NCBI GenBank assembly: GCA_012030715.1
Contig: JAAUUJ010000005.1
Coordinates: forward strand, 1 to 61,746
Direction: 5' to 3'
Origin: Synechococcaceae cyanobacterium SM2_3_1
GTDB taxonomy: Bacteria; Cyanobacteriota; Cyanobacteriia; Thermostichales; Thermostichaceae
Length of the DNA stretch: 61,746 nucleotides
Shown here: piece by piece, positions 1 to 9,154 of the stretch
How the letters are laid out: every line of letters begins with the position of its first letter
Numbering within the stretch: the first letter of the stretch is position 1
Program-made: the position numbers and the translations under genes
Notes under the pieces: model-generated
The model's database searches: none
What the model was told of the DNA's origin: nothing
The model's input: the letters and a program-made list of their open reading frames with translations, nothing else

Positions 1-1215
1 GATAATATCGGTGCAATCAATGGCCACTCCCCCGGTACTCAGATTGGCAGTGGACTTGAGAACACACACTTCACCCCGAGGCAGCACATCCCCCAGTCGG
101 TAGCCCTTCTGTTCCAGCAGGCGAATCGTCATGTCATCGATCAGAATCTGGGTGAGCACGTTTTCGTGACCATACCCCCGCCTGGGATCAATATTCACCT
201 GCTCAATCAGCTCCTCAATGGTGGAGTAGCCATCTCCGACCACCCGCGCTGGGATGCGTTTGGCCACGGCCCTGAGCTTGTTATTGACGACCAGCAGACG
301 ATAGTCGTCTCCCTCTACATGCTTTTCCACCAGCACAATTGGGGAGTACTCTTTAGCGGCCTCATAGGCTGTCTCGGCGGTTTCCAGATCCCGAATATTG
401 ACGGTGATACCCTTACCATGATTGGCGTTGAGCGGCTTAATCACGACAGGGTAGCCACCGACATCCTCAAGGGTGACTTCCAGATCCTCAACCCGCCTCA
501 CGGTGAACCCCTTGGGGACAGGCACACCCATATCCATGAGCAGTTCTTTAGTCACCCGTTTATTACAGGCAATGTCAGTGGCAATAATACTGGTCTTTTC
601 GGTGGTGGTGGCTTCGATCCGCTTCTGGTGTACTCCGTAGCCTAGCTGCACCAGGGAACTGGTGTTGAGCCGCAGATAAGGGATCATGCGCAGAGCCGCT
701 TCATCAAGCAGGGCCTGGGTACTGGGACCAAAGCGGACCTTTTCCCGAATCTCTCTCAGCTCCTGAATATCCAGTTCCAGATCCCGTTGGTAGGACTCGC
801 CATCCACAAGCGCCTGGCAGAGGTAGACGGCAGCCTTGCCCGCAAAGCGCCCTGCTTCGGCCTCCTGATACTCAAACACGACGTTGTAGATTCCCGATAC
901 AGCGGTTTCCCGCGTGCGGCCAAAATCCACCTTCATGCCCGCCATGGTCTGGAGTTCCAGGGCCACATGCTCGATCACATGACCCATCCAGGTTCCTTCC
1001 TCCACCCGTTGCAGAAACCCCCCATAGCAGTGGCGGGAACATTGGTGCTCCCAAAGTCCCGGTAGAAGATGTTCCAGTGCCTCTTTAAACCCCCGAATTT
1101 GATTGGTGGGGCGGTCTCTTAAATCCTCCAGATCAAGGCGCATTTGGATGAGCTGATGACGCCGAATGCTCCAGTAATTAGGACCGTTCAGAACCCGAAG
1201 GGAGAGAATACGCAT
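1..1215 (-). CDS. cphA: Cyanophycin synthetase, N-terminal 405 residues (cut by window edge)
   Basis: CphA makes cyanophycin (multi-L-arginyl-poly-L-aspartate), a nitrogen reserve, by ATP-dependent addition of Asp and Arg. The reading frame runs without a stop from an ATG at 1215 to the window edge, so only about the first half of a protein usually near 870-900 residues is present. It starts MRILSLRVLNGPNYWSIRR and has the N-terminal CphA domain (about 1-160), followed by the ATP-grasp region with GYPVVIKPLNANHGKGI near residue 260. The last residues seen (ANLSTGGVAIDCTD) belong to the later ATP-grasp part. The C-terminal Mur-ligase-like half lies outside. The neighbour upstream is a GTPase gene 225 bases away on the same strand; cphB is not seen in the window. 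Identification is from the motifs and is firm. Confidence 0.95.
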   Translation of the reverse strand, partial: MRILSLRVLNGPNYWSIRRHQLIQMRLDLEDLRDRPTNQIRGFKEALEHLLPGLWEHQCSRHCYGGFLQRVEEGTWMGHVIEHVALELQTMAGMKVDFGRTRETAVSGIYNVVFEYQEAEAGRFAGKAAVYLCQALVDGESYQRDLELDIQELREIREKVRFGPSTQALLDEAALRMIPYLRLNTSSLVQLGYGVHQKRIEATTTEKTSIIATDIACNKRVTKELLMDMGVPVPKGFTVRRVEDLEVTLEDVGGYPVVIKPLNANHGKGITVNIRDLETAETAYEAAKEYSPIVLVEKHVEGDDYRLLVVNNKLRAVAKRIPARVVGDGYSTIEELIEQVNIDPRRGYGHENVLTQILIDDMTIRLLEQKGYRLGDVLPRGEVCVLKSTANLSTGGVAIDCTDII

Positions 1216-1440
1216 AGGTTGCTCAGGGAGGAATGCCAGAGGTAAAGATGGGTAACTGCTCACCGTGAGCTGAGCTCTGGCTACAGTTTGAGAACTCAGA
1301 TTAGCCCCTTCCTCACAGCCAGCTCCCCAGGGTTCTGACTGGGTCAGTCGGGAGGTTAATCTGCCATCACACTTTTGACTTCTCTCAAAATTACACGAAA
1401 AGCGGTTGCATTGTTAATCTTTGCGAACAGTGGCCGACAA

Positions 1441-2793
1441 TTAACTGGCAACATCCTGTTCCTGCTTGGCATTGACAGGTCGCAACACCTCCGAAGATGG
1501 AAGAACAGCAACCCATGGCGATCGGGAAGGCGAGGGTGGTTCAGATCGGCGAACTTTAATCGGCAGTCGCTCCAGGGCCTGGCCCAGCAGTTGGGAGATG
1601 ACATCTTGATGACGCAAATGTTGTAGTTGCTCCTTCACCCTCTGTTGCATGGTTTCTTCCTGCCAGGGCTGGCCCGAGGAAAGATGATCCAGGTAGATCA
1701 ATCCAGCCACGCGGGTGAGATAAGCTCCACTGATCGCCTGGAGGGGAATACCCACCAACGCTAAGGGACTGGTCTTGAGGGCAGAACCTACCACTTGAGT
1801 GGCCAGCTCCACTCCCCCTAGCTTGAGAACCATCTGCCCCATGGCCTGGGCGGCAGCTTTGGCCTCCTGCAGACTGATGGGTCGCTCGAAGATGCGGTGA
1901 AGTTCGCTGACCATCCGCCCATTAATGGCAGCAGCGGCCAGGAGATCCACGGCAGGGAGGGGCGTAACCGCTACAGCGGCAGCAGTGGCCCACTGCATTC
2001 GATCAATCACCTCCTGGGCTTGATCGGTTTGTTGCTGATGCAAAATTTCGGCTGCGGAAGCAGACAGTTGCTCTGAACGTAATAGAGCATTGGCCAGGTG
2101 TAAATGCTGTCCATCTCGCTGCAGAACCCTTGCCAATTGGGTCACCAGCTTCTGCACATCAGGCGGCTGATCTTCATACTCAATCGTTTGGGTTCCATCG
2201 GAATGGAGATATTTGACCTTGAGCGGCTGGGGGTTGGCGGCGGTATCCACCACATGATCGGCGGGAATCACCGTCCCTGTGCGGGAGCGAAGCTTAGCCA
2301 GAATAGCTTCTGTGTCCTCAGGTAGAATCTGATCGGTTTTATTCAGGGTTAGAATTGCCCGCTTTCCCCGCCGTGCCAGTTCCAATAGCACTTCATATTC
2401 CGAGGCCAGCAGATCCCCAGCCACCACAAAGACCAGCAGATCTGCCAACTGAGCCAGGGTTTTGGCCTCTGCTTCCCCCTGTTGCCCGATCGTCTGGAGT
2501 CCGGGGGTATCGGTCAGCAGCACCGTTCCGGTTACCCCTGCAATGGTGTAGGTGAAGCTGGATCCCATCTGGGTTGTTCCCATGGTTGCAGCGGTCTCAC
2601 CCACCCATCTCCCCAACAAAGCGTTGACCAAAGAGGTTTTGCCCGCAGAGGCTGTGCCAAAGACCACCAAGTGAAAGGAATCTTCCCTCAGGTCACTGCG
2701 AATTTGATCAGCTTCAGTCAGCAGGGCCTCGCGCGCGATCCGGTCATGGAGTTGATTGATCAAATGCTCGGTCTTGGTGAGCTGGCGATCCAC
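1441..2793 (-). CDS. Dynamin-like/Era-type GTPase with DUF697-like C-terminus (3' part of a frameshifted gene)
   Basis: This is the soluble part of a cyanobacterial membrane-associated GTPase. The P-loop is GTASAGKTS near residue 46, switch/G3 is DTPG near 95, and G4 is NKTD near 152. The C-terminal half holds Ala-rich helices (AATAAAVAVTPLPAVDLLAAAA and following) as in the YcjF/DUF697 family, which often embed in or contact membranes. The first available start in this frame is a GTG at 2793, but the frame stays open upstream to a TAA beside a T7 run (plus strand 2870-2876). Adding one base there joins it to the two-membrane-segment ORF at 2760-3059, giving a continuous KKNWFKPTPPPASRKSPRKR linker. 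I therefore read 1441-3059 as one gene. Its cellular role is unknown. Confidence 0.8.
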   Translation of the reverse strand: MDRQLTKTEHLINQLHDRIAREALLTEADQIRSDLREDSFHLVVFGTASAGKTSLVNALLGRWVGETAATMGTTQMGSSFTYTIAGVTGTVLLTDTPGLQTIGQQGEAEAKTLAQLADLLVFVVAGDLLASEYEVLLELARRGKRAILTLNKTDQILPEDTEAILAKLRSRTGTVIPADHVVDTAANPQPLKVKYLHSDGTQTIEYEDQPPDVQKLVTQLARVLQRDGQHLHLANALLRSEQLSASAAEILHQQQTDQAQEVIDRMQWATAAAVAVTPLPAVDLLAAAAINGRMVSELHRIFERPISLQEAKAAAQAMGQMVLKLGGVELATQVVGSALKTSPLALVGIPLQAISGAYLTRVAGLIYLDHLSSGQPWQEETMQQRVKEQLQHLRHQDVISQLLGQALERLPIKVRRSEPPSPSRSPWVAVLPSSEVLRPVNAKQEQDVAS

Positions 2794-3059
2794 CTGTTCA
2801 GGTGTGGCTCGTTTTCGCCGTTTGCGAGGTGACTTACGGCTTGCAGGGGGAGGCGTTGGCTTAAACCAGTTTTTTTACCCCAGTAGAGTAACCCAATGGT
2901 TCCCATGACTGTCAGGCCCAATAAACCATCCGCAAGGGGGGCAGAATAGGGGGCCACACTGCTGTATAAGCCTGCTAACCCTTGCAAATACTGGCCAAGG
3001 ACGATCAGACTGCCTGCCACCGTTAGGGTCACCAGCAGAGGACGGGGCAAGTGCTTCAT
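2760..3059 (-). CDS. Membrane-anchor N-terminus of the GTPase at 1441-2793 (split by frameshift at 2870-2876)
   Basis: Starting at ATG 3059 (a TTG at 3068 is an alternative), the product has two hydrophobic segments, about residues 6-26 (LLVTLTVAGSLIVLGQYLQG) and 40-60 (LADGLLGLTVMGTIGLLYWG). After YWGKK the frame passes through a seven-base A run (T7 on the plus strand, 2870-2876) and then gives a non-homologous tail that overlaps the GTPase ORF. With one more A the frame continues into the basic linker and GTPase domain, so this is most likely the membrane anchor of that protein. It could be a sequence error, a real mutation, or slippage (transcriptional or minus-one ribosomal) at the A run. 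Confidence 0.6.
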   Translation of the reverse strand: MKHLPRPLLVTLTVAGSLIVLGQYLQGLAGLYSSVAPYSAPLADGLLGLTVMGTIGLLYWGKKTGLSQRLPLQAVSHLANGENEPHLNRWIASSPRPSI

Positions 3060-3304
3060 AACAATCAACCTGAATGGGAGAGGGCAAGCGTCAAAAGAAG
3101 AGGGAAGGCAGAATCTGATCCCTATTCTTTATCCATTATTCAAGATTGTCATACACCTCTCCCCCAACCCAGACGGAATCGCCTGTGGATAAACCAGTGG
3201 ATCTTCTCTGTTGCCAAGGAGCCGTGAGCAACAATCAGAGTTCCAGAATCCCCAGAGACACGGTAACGTAGAGCTAGACCCTTTTACACCCCGAAGAGGG
3301 CTTT

Positions 3305-4660
3305 GTGGTAGTTTCATCACACTCTTTGATGGCCCTAGAGGATTTCACCACTCTCCTCAAACTCTTGCTACAGGCCCAAACTACTCTGGAGCTGGTGCAA
3401 TCCCTGGCAATTAGTCTTGAGGATCACCTACCCCTACAGACCAACTGGATCGCCTATCCAGGCATGCTGTCGGCTACTGGTGAGCAATGCTACTGGGTGT
3501 GGTCCAGGCAAGCGGGTCTGAATCCTTCTGATATTCATCTGTCCCAAATTCCCTCCGAGACATTGATCGAGGTTTCCCAGGCGCAGGATTATCTTTTGCC
3601 CCTCCCCAATCAACTGTCCCCCTGGGTACCCTTGGCAGACCAGGCCGCCAACCCAGCAACTCTGCAGGAGCGATCCGCCTCTCCGCAGCACCAGGCTCCC
3701 GAGGGACAGGAGTACATTCACTTTCTCAGCGCCTGTTATCCTCAAGGGGAACCGCCGTGGTTGGTTGGCTTCAGCACCTCAGCCACTTTCATCTGGACCA
3801 GCGAAACCCTGAGCGTGGTCCGCACCTTCATGGATCTGGCTGCAATCGCCTTACAACGCCAAACTCTTCAGCAGCAGCTTTCCCAAACTGAACAACAGCA
3901 ACGAAGCGCCTCCAATCGCCTGATGGATCGATTGCGCGTTGCCACCGAGGCCACTCGACAGGTGGTTTATGAATGGACGATTGCTTCCGGTCAGCGGGAT
4001 TGGGCTCCGGCGCTGCGGGCTCAATTTGGCCACCTGGGATCGCTGGAACAGGAATCACAAATCTGGTGGTCTCAGCAAATTCATCCCGATGACCGCGAGC
4101 GTGTTCTCACCCAGCTGCAGAATTGTCTCAGTGATCTGCAGGTGTTTTTGTGTGAGTATCGCTGGCAGCGAGCCGATGGCTTCTTTGCCTGGGTCAGAGA
4201 CTATGGTCGTCTTTACTGCGGCTCTCAGGGGCAGCCCGTCAGGATGATCGGCAGTTTGGAGGATATCAGTACCCGCCGTCGTACTGCTGCGGCTCTTACC
4301 CAGTTCCGGCAAGGGTTTGAACTGCTCTTGCATCACACTCAGGAGGCCTGGGTCCTGCTCAATTCCCATGAACATGTGATTAAAGCCAGTCCCGGGTTTA
4401 TTGGGCTGCTGGGGTACGATCTGGCAACTCTGACTCAAATGGGCTCAATTGCTGCCCTGATCAATCCAGCGGACATCAATCAAGACTGCGTCGATAAACA
4501 ACGTTTACTTGAAAGCCAGATCCAGGTGTATACCACGGAGAAGCGCTTCTACCCTGCCGAGGGTAGCGAGATGCCCCTGGAGATTTCTGTGTATTGCTTG
4601 GGAAATACCCTGGACTGCCAGTTTCTCTGGCATCTGCATTCATCAACCCCTAGCCTCTAA
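3305..4660 (+). CDS. PAS-domain sensory protein without output domain
   Basis: The 451-residue soluble protein has an N-terminal GAF-like region (about 10-185), then a PAS/PAC domain (about 205-325, with the PAC signature QIHPDDRERVLTQL and RWQRADGFFAWVRDYGR ending in GSLEDISTRR) and a second, more divergent PAS (about 335-450). There is no kinase, GGDEF or DNA-binding module, so it may act by protein contact or be a partner of a separate kinase. The start is taken as GTG 3305 because an AGAGGG Shine-Dalgarno motif lies five bases upstream; an ATG at 3329 lacks one. The gene stands alone between the divergent GTPase gene and the coiled-coil gene. The ligand is unknown. Confidence 0.75.
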   Translation: MVVSSHSLMALEDFTTLLKLLLQAQTTLELVQSLAISLEDHLPLQTNWIAYPGMLSATGEQCYWVWSRQAGLNPSDIHLSQIPSETLIEVSQAQDYLLPLPNQLSPWVPLADQAANPATLQERSASPQHQAPEGQEYIHFLSACYPQGEPPWLVGFSTSATFIWTSETLSVVRTFMDLAAIALQRQTLQQQLSQTEQQQRSASNRLMDRLRVATEATRQVVYEWTIASGQRDWAPALRAQFGHLGSLEQESQIWWSQQIHPDDRERVLTQLQNCLSDLQVFLCEYRWQRADGFFAWVRDYGRLYCGSQGQPVRMIGSLEDISTRRRTAAALTQFRQGFELLLHHTQEAWVLLNSHEHVIKASPGFIGLLGYDLATLTQMGSIAALINPADINQDCVDKQRLLESQIQVYTTEKRFYPAEGSEMPLEISVYCLGNTLDCQFLWHLHSSTPSL

Positions 4661-4806
4661 TTCTAGAAATTAATCCCGTTGATCTTCCCCCCAACTCTAG
4701 ATCTGGGGACAGGGACTCTCGCCCTCCTGAGCCCCATTGAGTAGACTTCAGGAAAGTCTTCGCAGCATGAGCTTGTCGCAGGAAGAGATATTCAGGAGGA
4801 GCTGGT

Positions 4807-6420
4807 ATGACTTACGAATTCAGCATTTTTGATTGGGCAGGACTGATCCTGCTTGGGATCGGATCCTTCGCATTGCTACAGGTGCAATCACGCAAGCAAC
4901 AGCTGGTCCTGGATCTGAAAAAGGCTCAGGAAGCCACAGAAACCCTGGCAACCGAAAAAGAGTTGTGGCAGCAAGAGAAAGCTTATCTCACCCAGAGCCT
5001 GGAGCAGAATAGCTCTACCATGGACACCCTGGAATCCCAACTCCGGGCCTCAACCCAGAACGCTGAACAACTGCAGCAGCACCTGCAAACAGAACGACAG
5101 GAGGGGGAGAAGTTATCTCAGCGGGTACGTGACCTGAACTCGAACCAGCAAAAGCTGGAAACACAACTGCAAACGCAGCAGGCCAGCGTGCTTGCTAACG
5201 AGCAACAACTCAAGGCTCTGATTCAGGAGCGCGATAATCTGAATACGACGGTTCGGGAACAGCGGCAAAACCTTTTTAGTCTGCAGATGCAGGTGCGCGA
5301 GCTAACTCAACGTCAGCAAGACATGGCGAGCGAATTAGAAAACCGTGCCCAGACTCTGCAAACTTTGCAATCGCAGTTGCAACAACTCACGCAAGAAAAA
5401 GCGGATCTCACCACCCACTTACAGGCACGAGATGAGCAGATCAAAGACCTGAACCAGAGCCAGGAAGCTTTGACAGCCAGCTGCAATCAAACCCAGCAAA
5501 CCGCACAGCAGCTTGAGGAAGCACGCCAGGAACTCAACAGCCAGCTTGCTCAACAGCTTGAACAGATCCAGCAATTACAGCAGCAACTGGCTGCCACCAC
5601 TCAGGAACGGGAAGACTTCTCTCGTCAGGTTCAGGAATCCCAGGAAGCTCTGACTCAAGTCGCTGCAGAAAAGTCTGATCTACATACTCAGGTTCAGGAG
5701 CACCTTGCCACCCTGGTTGGCCTGGAGAATCAGCTTCAACAATCCACTCAGTCTCAAGTGGAACTGCAACGTGAAGTGACAGAAAAACATCAGGCGCTCA
5801 CTCAAACCCAGGAAACCATTGCAACTCTAACTCAGCAGGTGGAAGCCCTCACTCAGGAGCAGCAAAGTCTTACCCGCACTCTTGATCAGGAACGTCAGAC
5901 CCAGGCAACTTTAACGAAAGACCTACAGCAGCTGCAACAGGAGCGGGATAGCCTATTCACCCAGGTACAGGAACAGCAGACTTCCCAGTCATCATTCCAG
6001 GATCAGATCCAGGCTCTGCAACGAGACAAGGAGGAGATGACTTCACAGTTAGCTAAGCTGCGAGAAACTCAGCAAGAACTGGAGACTCAGCTGCAACGCT
6101 TACAGGATCAGAGATCGACAGAGATGGAAGCAGCCTCCCAACCCGCTTCATCTGCTCCAGCCCCCTCTGCAGAGAGCCATCCCGTTGCCGAGGCTTCACT
6201 TCCTGATTTAGATGCTTCTGGCGCTGAAATAGAAACTGTCTCCGAACATCAGGATCAATCTTCACCCGCTGGGGAGCGTTCTGGTCTTCCCACATCAGCA
6301 GAACTCAACTCCGCTGCACAAGAACCACCCACTGCTCAAGCTTCGCCCCCTGGGAACAACTCTCCTCCAACGCGGAAAAAATCCCGGAAAAGTAGTAAGC
6401 GGCAAAAAGGGTTTAATTAG
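4807..6420 (+). CDS. Membrane-anchored Gln-rich coiled-coil protein
   Basis: The 537-residue protein has one N-terminal hydrophobic segment (about 10-26, WAGLILLGIGSFALLQVQ), then about 400 residues of nearly unbroken heptad-type coiled coil that is very rich in Gln, Leu, Glu and Thr. A Ser/Pro/Ala/Glu-rich flexible stretch follows (about 440-520), ending in a strongly basic tail (RKKSRKSSKRQKGFN). The start is well supported by AGGAGGAGC just upstream of ATG 4807. Without a signal-peptidase site it should face the cytoplasm from the inner or thylakoid membrane. The plan resembles structural or tethering proteins (TolA-, EzrA- or SMC-like only in general shape), but I do not recognise the family. 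The basic tail could bind nucleic acid or lipid. Confidence 0.7.
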   Translation: MTYEFSIFDWAGLILLGIGSFALLQVQSRKQQLVLDLKKAQEATETLATEKELWQQEKAYLTQSLEQNSSTMDTLESQLRASTQNAEQLQQHLQTERQEGEKLSQRVRDLNSNQQKLETQLQTQQASVLANEQQLKALIQERDNLNTTVREQRQNLFSLQMQVRELTQRQQDMASELENRAQTLQTLQSQLQQLTQEKADLTTHLQARDEQIKDLNQSQEALTASCNQTQQTAQQLEEARQELNSQLAQQLEQIQQLQQQLAATTQEREDFSRQVQESQEALTQVAAEKSDLHTQVQEHLATLVGLENQLQQSTQSQVELQREVTEKHQALTQTQETIATLTQQVEALTQEQQSLTRTLDQERQTQATLTKDLQQLQQERDSLFTQVQEQQTSQSSFQDQIQALQRDKEEMTSQLAKLRETQQELETQLQRLQDQRSTEMEAASQPASSAPAPSAESHPVAEASLPDLDASGAEIETVSEHQDQSSPAGERSGLPTSAELNSAAQEPPTAQASPPGNNSPPTRKKSRKSSKRQKGFN

Positions 6421-6578
6421 CCTTCACAGGATCCAGAGAAACCAGAAACCAGCAAGCAAGACTCATACGGGCACAGCCAAAAGCACGGCAAGATTCAGTG
6501 CAGTCAAGACCTGCAGACATACATTACTGCATACTTTTATTGATGTTAATTCATATCAGGCTTGAATAAAGAACCTCA

Positions 6579-6620
6579 ATCGATCGAGTCGGAAGTCTAA
6601 TCAGTTCCCGGTATCGATCG
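6579..6620. promoter_or_regulatory. Candidate regulator sites upstream of the ABC importer
   Basis: Two ATCGATCG cores lie 34 bases apart (6579-6586 and 6613-6620), 70-110 bases upstream of the binding-protein gene. The second is flanked by an imperfect palindrome (GGTATCGATCGTATAACC). A related TTGATCGATATCAA element occurs in the regulator's own divergent promoter at 12121-12134. I infer possible binding sites of the LysR-type regulator. CGATCG words are common in cyanobacterial DNA, so this is weak. Confidence 0.3.
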
Positions 6621-6690
6621 TATAACCAGGCACAAAAGTAGACGTGCTGAAGCTTAAGAATGTCATGCAACCAAACACTTAATTTTAGAG

Positions 6691-8139
6691 ATGGTTATGT
6701 TCTCACAAGGATTTCAACCTTTCGGGAAAGGTATCGCTGCAGCTACACTTTTTTTAACTGTTTCTGCCACAAGCGCTCTCGCAGAAACCATTCGAATTTC
6801 TATCGGAACTCAAGATCAGGTGATCAATACTGCTGTCGGCGGGGCGACTGTTCGGGAAATGCAGCTATTAGAGAAGTACCTACCCACCACTGGGAAATAC
6901 GAAGGTGTTGACTACGATATTCAGTGGTCTAGCTACACCTCAGGGCCCCCAATTACCAACAAAATGGTTGCGGATCAGATTGATATTGGCCTGATGGGAG
7001 ACTTTCCAGCCGTGATCAATATGATCACCTTTCGCCAGGAAGTTGAGAATACCGACACAATCTATATTGGCACTCTTGCCTATAGCCCCAATGGAGCAGG
7101 AAACGCCGTTGTTGTTCCTAAAGATAGCACCGCAACCTCATTAGCCGATCTGAAGGGTGGAACGGTATCTGTACCTTTTGGTTCTGCAGCCCACGGTATG
7201 TTGCTAAAGGCACTCCAGGACAATGGCATTGATCCCGAGAATGATGTCAATTTGATCAGTCAGTCTCCCGAAGTGGGTGGCACAAGCTTGCGGACTGGAC
7301 AGATCGATGCCCACGCAGATTTCGTCCCCTTTGGTGAACTTTTCCCTTTTCGTGGCTTTGCGCGCAAGATTTTTGATGGGGCTCAAACCGGAGTTCCAAC
7401 ATTACACGGTATTGTCGTCAGATCAGACTTTGCTGAAGAGTATCCAGAAATTGTTGTGGCTTATATGAAGGCGGTTTTGGAAGCCAATGATATGTTCCGT
7501 GAGCAACCCGAGGCAATTTCGACCAAAATTGAGGAGTGGTCAGGCATCGATCGGGAAGTGGTTTATATGTTCCTGGGTTACTCTGGCCTGCAACCTCTAG
7601 ATCCCACCATTCGCGACGTCCATATTACAGCTCTAGAAAACAGTATTGCCACCCTGAAATCACTGGGGCGTGTAGATGAAGCGATTAATCCAGAAGATGT
7701 ATCGGGATGGGTGGATGAGAGCTTCCTGCGTCAGGCCATGGAAGAAACAGGTCGCGACTATGAAGATGTGATTGCCTCTGCCGAGAGTTATCTGATCGAA
7801 GGCGAGGATGCGATGACTGGCGAGCCTATTACCGATCCGAAACTAGCTGCTCAACTCTGGATCCAGGGTGAAGATCAAGTAACTAATTTTGCCAGCATTA
7901 ACAATATGGTTTCGATGCTCTCTAGCCTGATCAACGAAGGTAAAGCGGCAGATGTTATTTTTGTCCATGATCGCGAAAAGGGTTGGAAGCTTTTTGCTGA
8001 AAATTCCTTTTATGTCAAAAGTGGTGACACCATCTCTGCCTTCCTTCTCAAAGAATCTGCTGAAGCATTTGCTGCAGCCAATAATGGTGAAGTTTCTGAC
8101 TTTAAAGGCTTGCAACAGGTTCTATTATCTCAAAACTAA
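6691..8139 (+). CDS. ABC transporter substrate-binding protein (sulfonate/nitrate type) with C-terminal NosL-like domain
   Basis: The 482-residue product has a signal peptide (cleavage near ATSALA-ET, residue 31), then a TauA/SsuA/NrtA-type periplasmic binding domain (about 32-370) with the blocks GKYEGVDYDIQWSSY, DIGLMGDFPAV, VVPKDS, GSAAHGMLL and IVVRSDFAEE. It is about 100-150 residues longer than a usual TauA or SsuA. The extension (about 380-478) has the look of a NosL domain: WIQGEDQVTNFASI, then VHDREKGW, a SFYVKSGD block, and AEAFAAANNGEVSDF. The Cys/Met copper ligands of the NosL N-terminus are absent. The permease and ATPase genes follow directly, so this is the importer's receptor. 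The substrate is inferred to be an organosulfur compound from the downstream AprAB-like and exporter genes; nitrate or another anion is possible. Confidence 0.85.
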   Translation: MVMFSQGFQPFGKGIAAATLFLTVSATSALAETIRISIGTQDQVINTAVGGATVREMQLLEKYLPTTGKYEGVDYDIQWSSYTSGPPITNKMVADQIDIGLMGDFPAVINMITFRQEVENTDTIYIGTLAYSPNGAGNAVVVPKDSTATSLADLKGGTVSVPFGSAAHGMLLKALQDNGIDPENDVNLISQSPEVGGTSLRTGQIDAHADFVPFGELFPFRGFARKIFDGAQTGVPTLHGIVVRSDFAEEYPEIVVAYMKAVLEANDMFREQPEAISTKIEEWSGIDREVVYMFLGYSGLQPLDPTIRDVHITALENSIATLKSLGRVDEAINPEDVSGWVDESFLRQAMEETGRDYEDVIASAESYLIEGEDAMTGEPITDPKLAAQLWIQGEDQVTNFASINNMVSMLSSLINEGKAADVIFVHDREKGWKLFAENSFYVKSGDTISAFLLKESAEAFAAANNGEVSDFKGLQQVLLSQN

Positions 8140-8239
8140 AGTAGGGTTTCATGGTTAACTCCTCCTCGTCTGGGCTGGCTGAATGCACCCGGTCTTAACT
8201 CTGAGACTTATCTGCCGTTGTTGTCAAGAGCAAACACTG

Positions 8240-9103
8240 ATGTCTACCGATGGCTATGAACTCAGTCCTTCACCCTGGCAGAAACTGATTAGGGGTCTGC
8301 AAGGTGGATTGCGATTACTCAACAGTGATCAGGGGAAAGTTCCCCGCCGGATTTTCTCCCTGCTCCTTTTTTTTGGTGGCTGGCAACTGCTCTGCCTGGT
8401 TAATTTCAAATTTTTTATCAATTTCCAGTTTTTGCCTTCTCCCTGGGAGGTGTTGGAAGCAACGATTGAGTTCTTGACCTCAAATCCCTGGGTGCATTTT
8501 CGCTCTAGTCTGATCCGGGTGCTGTTGGGGTTTGGTATTGCCGCAACTCTGGGGGTCATCCTGGGAATTTTGATTGGATCTTTCCAGAAGGTGGAAGATC
8601 TGATGATCCCACCTCTAGAGATCCTGAGACCCATTCCTGCAGTTGCCTGGATCCCACTGGCCATTTTAATGTTCCCTAATGCTGAAGCGGGCATGGTTTT
8701 CATTACCTTTATTGGTGGCTTTTTTCCGGTCCTAATCAGCACCATCCGTGGGGTAGAAAGCATGTTGTCGGATACGGTATTGATTCGGGTGGGTCAATGT
8801 TTAGGAGCCAGGCAGTGGCAGATCTTTCGAGAGATTGTCATTCCCGGCTCACTCCCCAGTATTGCCAGTGGTCTGGCGATTGGGATGGGCAACACATGGT
8901 TTTGTCTGGTTACAGCTGAGATTCTGGCGGGTCGCTACGGCGTAGGATATATCACCTGGGAATCTTATGTAACTTCCAATTTCCCCCCGATTGTGATGGG
9001 AATGTTGCTGATTGGATTGATGGGAGCCTTCAGCTCCTGGGTTGTGGATCAAGCAACTTCGGCCCTGATGCCCTGGCGCGTGATCAGCAAACAGGGAGTT
9101 TGA
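8240..9103 (+). CDS. ABC transporter permease, SsuC/TauC family
   Basis: The integral membrane subunit of the importer has about six hydrophobic segments (for example IFSLLLFFGGWQLLCLV and SLIRVLLGFGIAATLGVILGI). The EAA loop appears as GQCLGARQWQIFREIVIPGSLPSIASGL, the permease-ATPase contact. Length is normal for SsuC/TauC (287 residues from ATG 8240). An upstream in-frame start at 8183 would add 19 Cys-rich residues with no support. The gene lies 100 bases after the binding protein and 51 bases before the ATPase, in the same direction. Confidence 0.9.
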   Translation: MSTDGYELSPSPWQKLIRGLQGGLRLLNSDQGKVPRRIFSLLLFFGGWQLLCLVNFKFFINFQFLPSPWEVLEATIEFLTSNPWVHFRSSLIRVLLGFGIAATLGVILGILIGSFQKVEDLMIPPLEILRPIPAVAWIPLAILMFPNAEAGMVFITFIGGFFPVLISTIRGVESMLSDTVLIRVGQCLGARQWQIFREIVIPGSLPSIASGLAIGMGNTWFCLVTAEILAGRYGVGYITWESYVTSNFPPIVMGMLLIGLMGAFSSWVVDQATSALMPWRVISKQGV

Positions 9104-9154
9104 GGATTTTGATACAGTTTTTCACCACTGTCATTGTTAAGTTGAGTCAACGTT

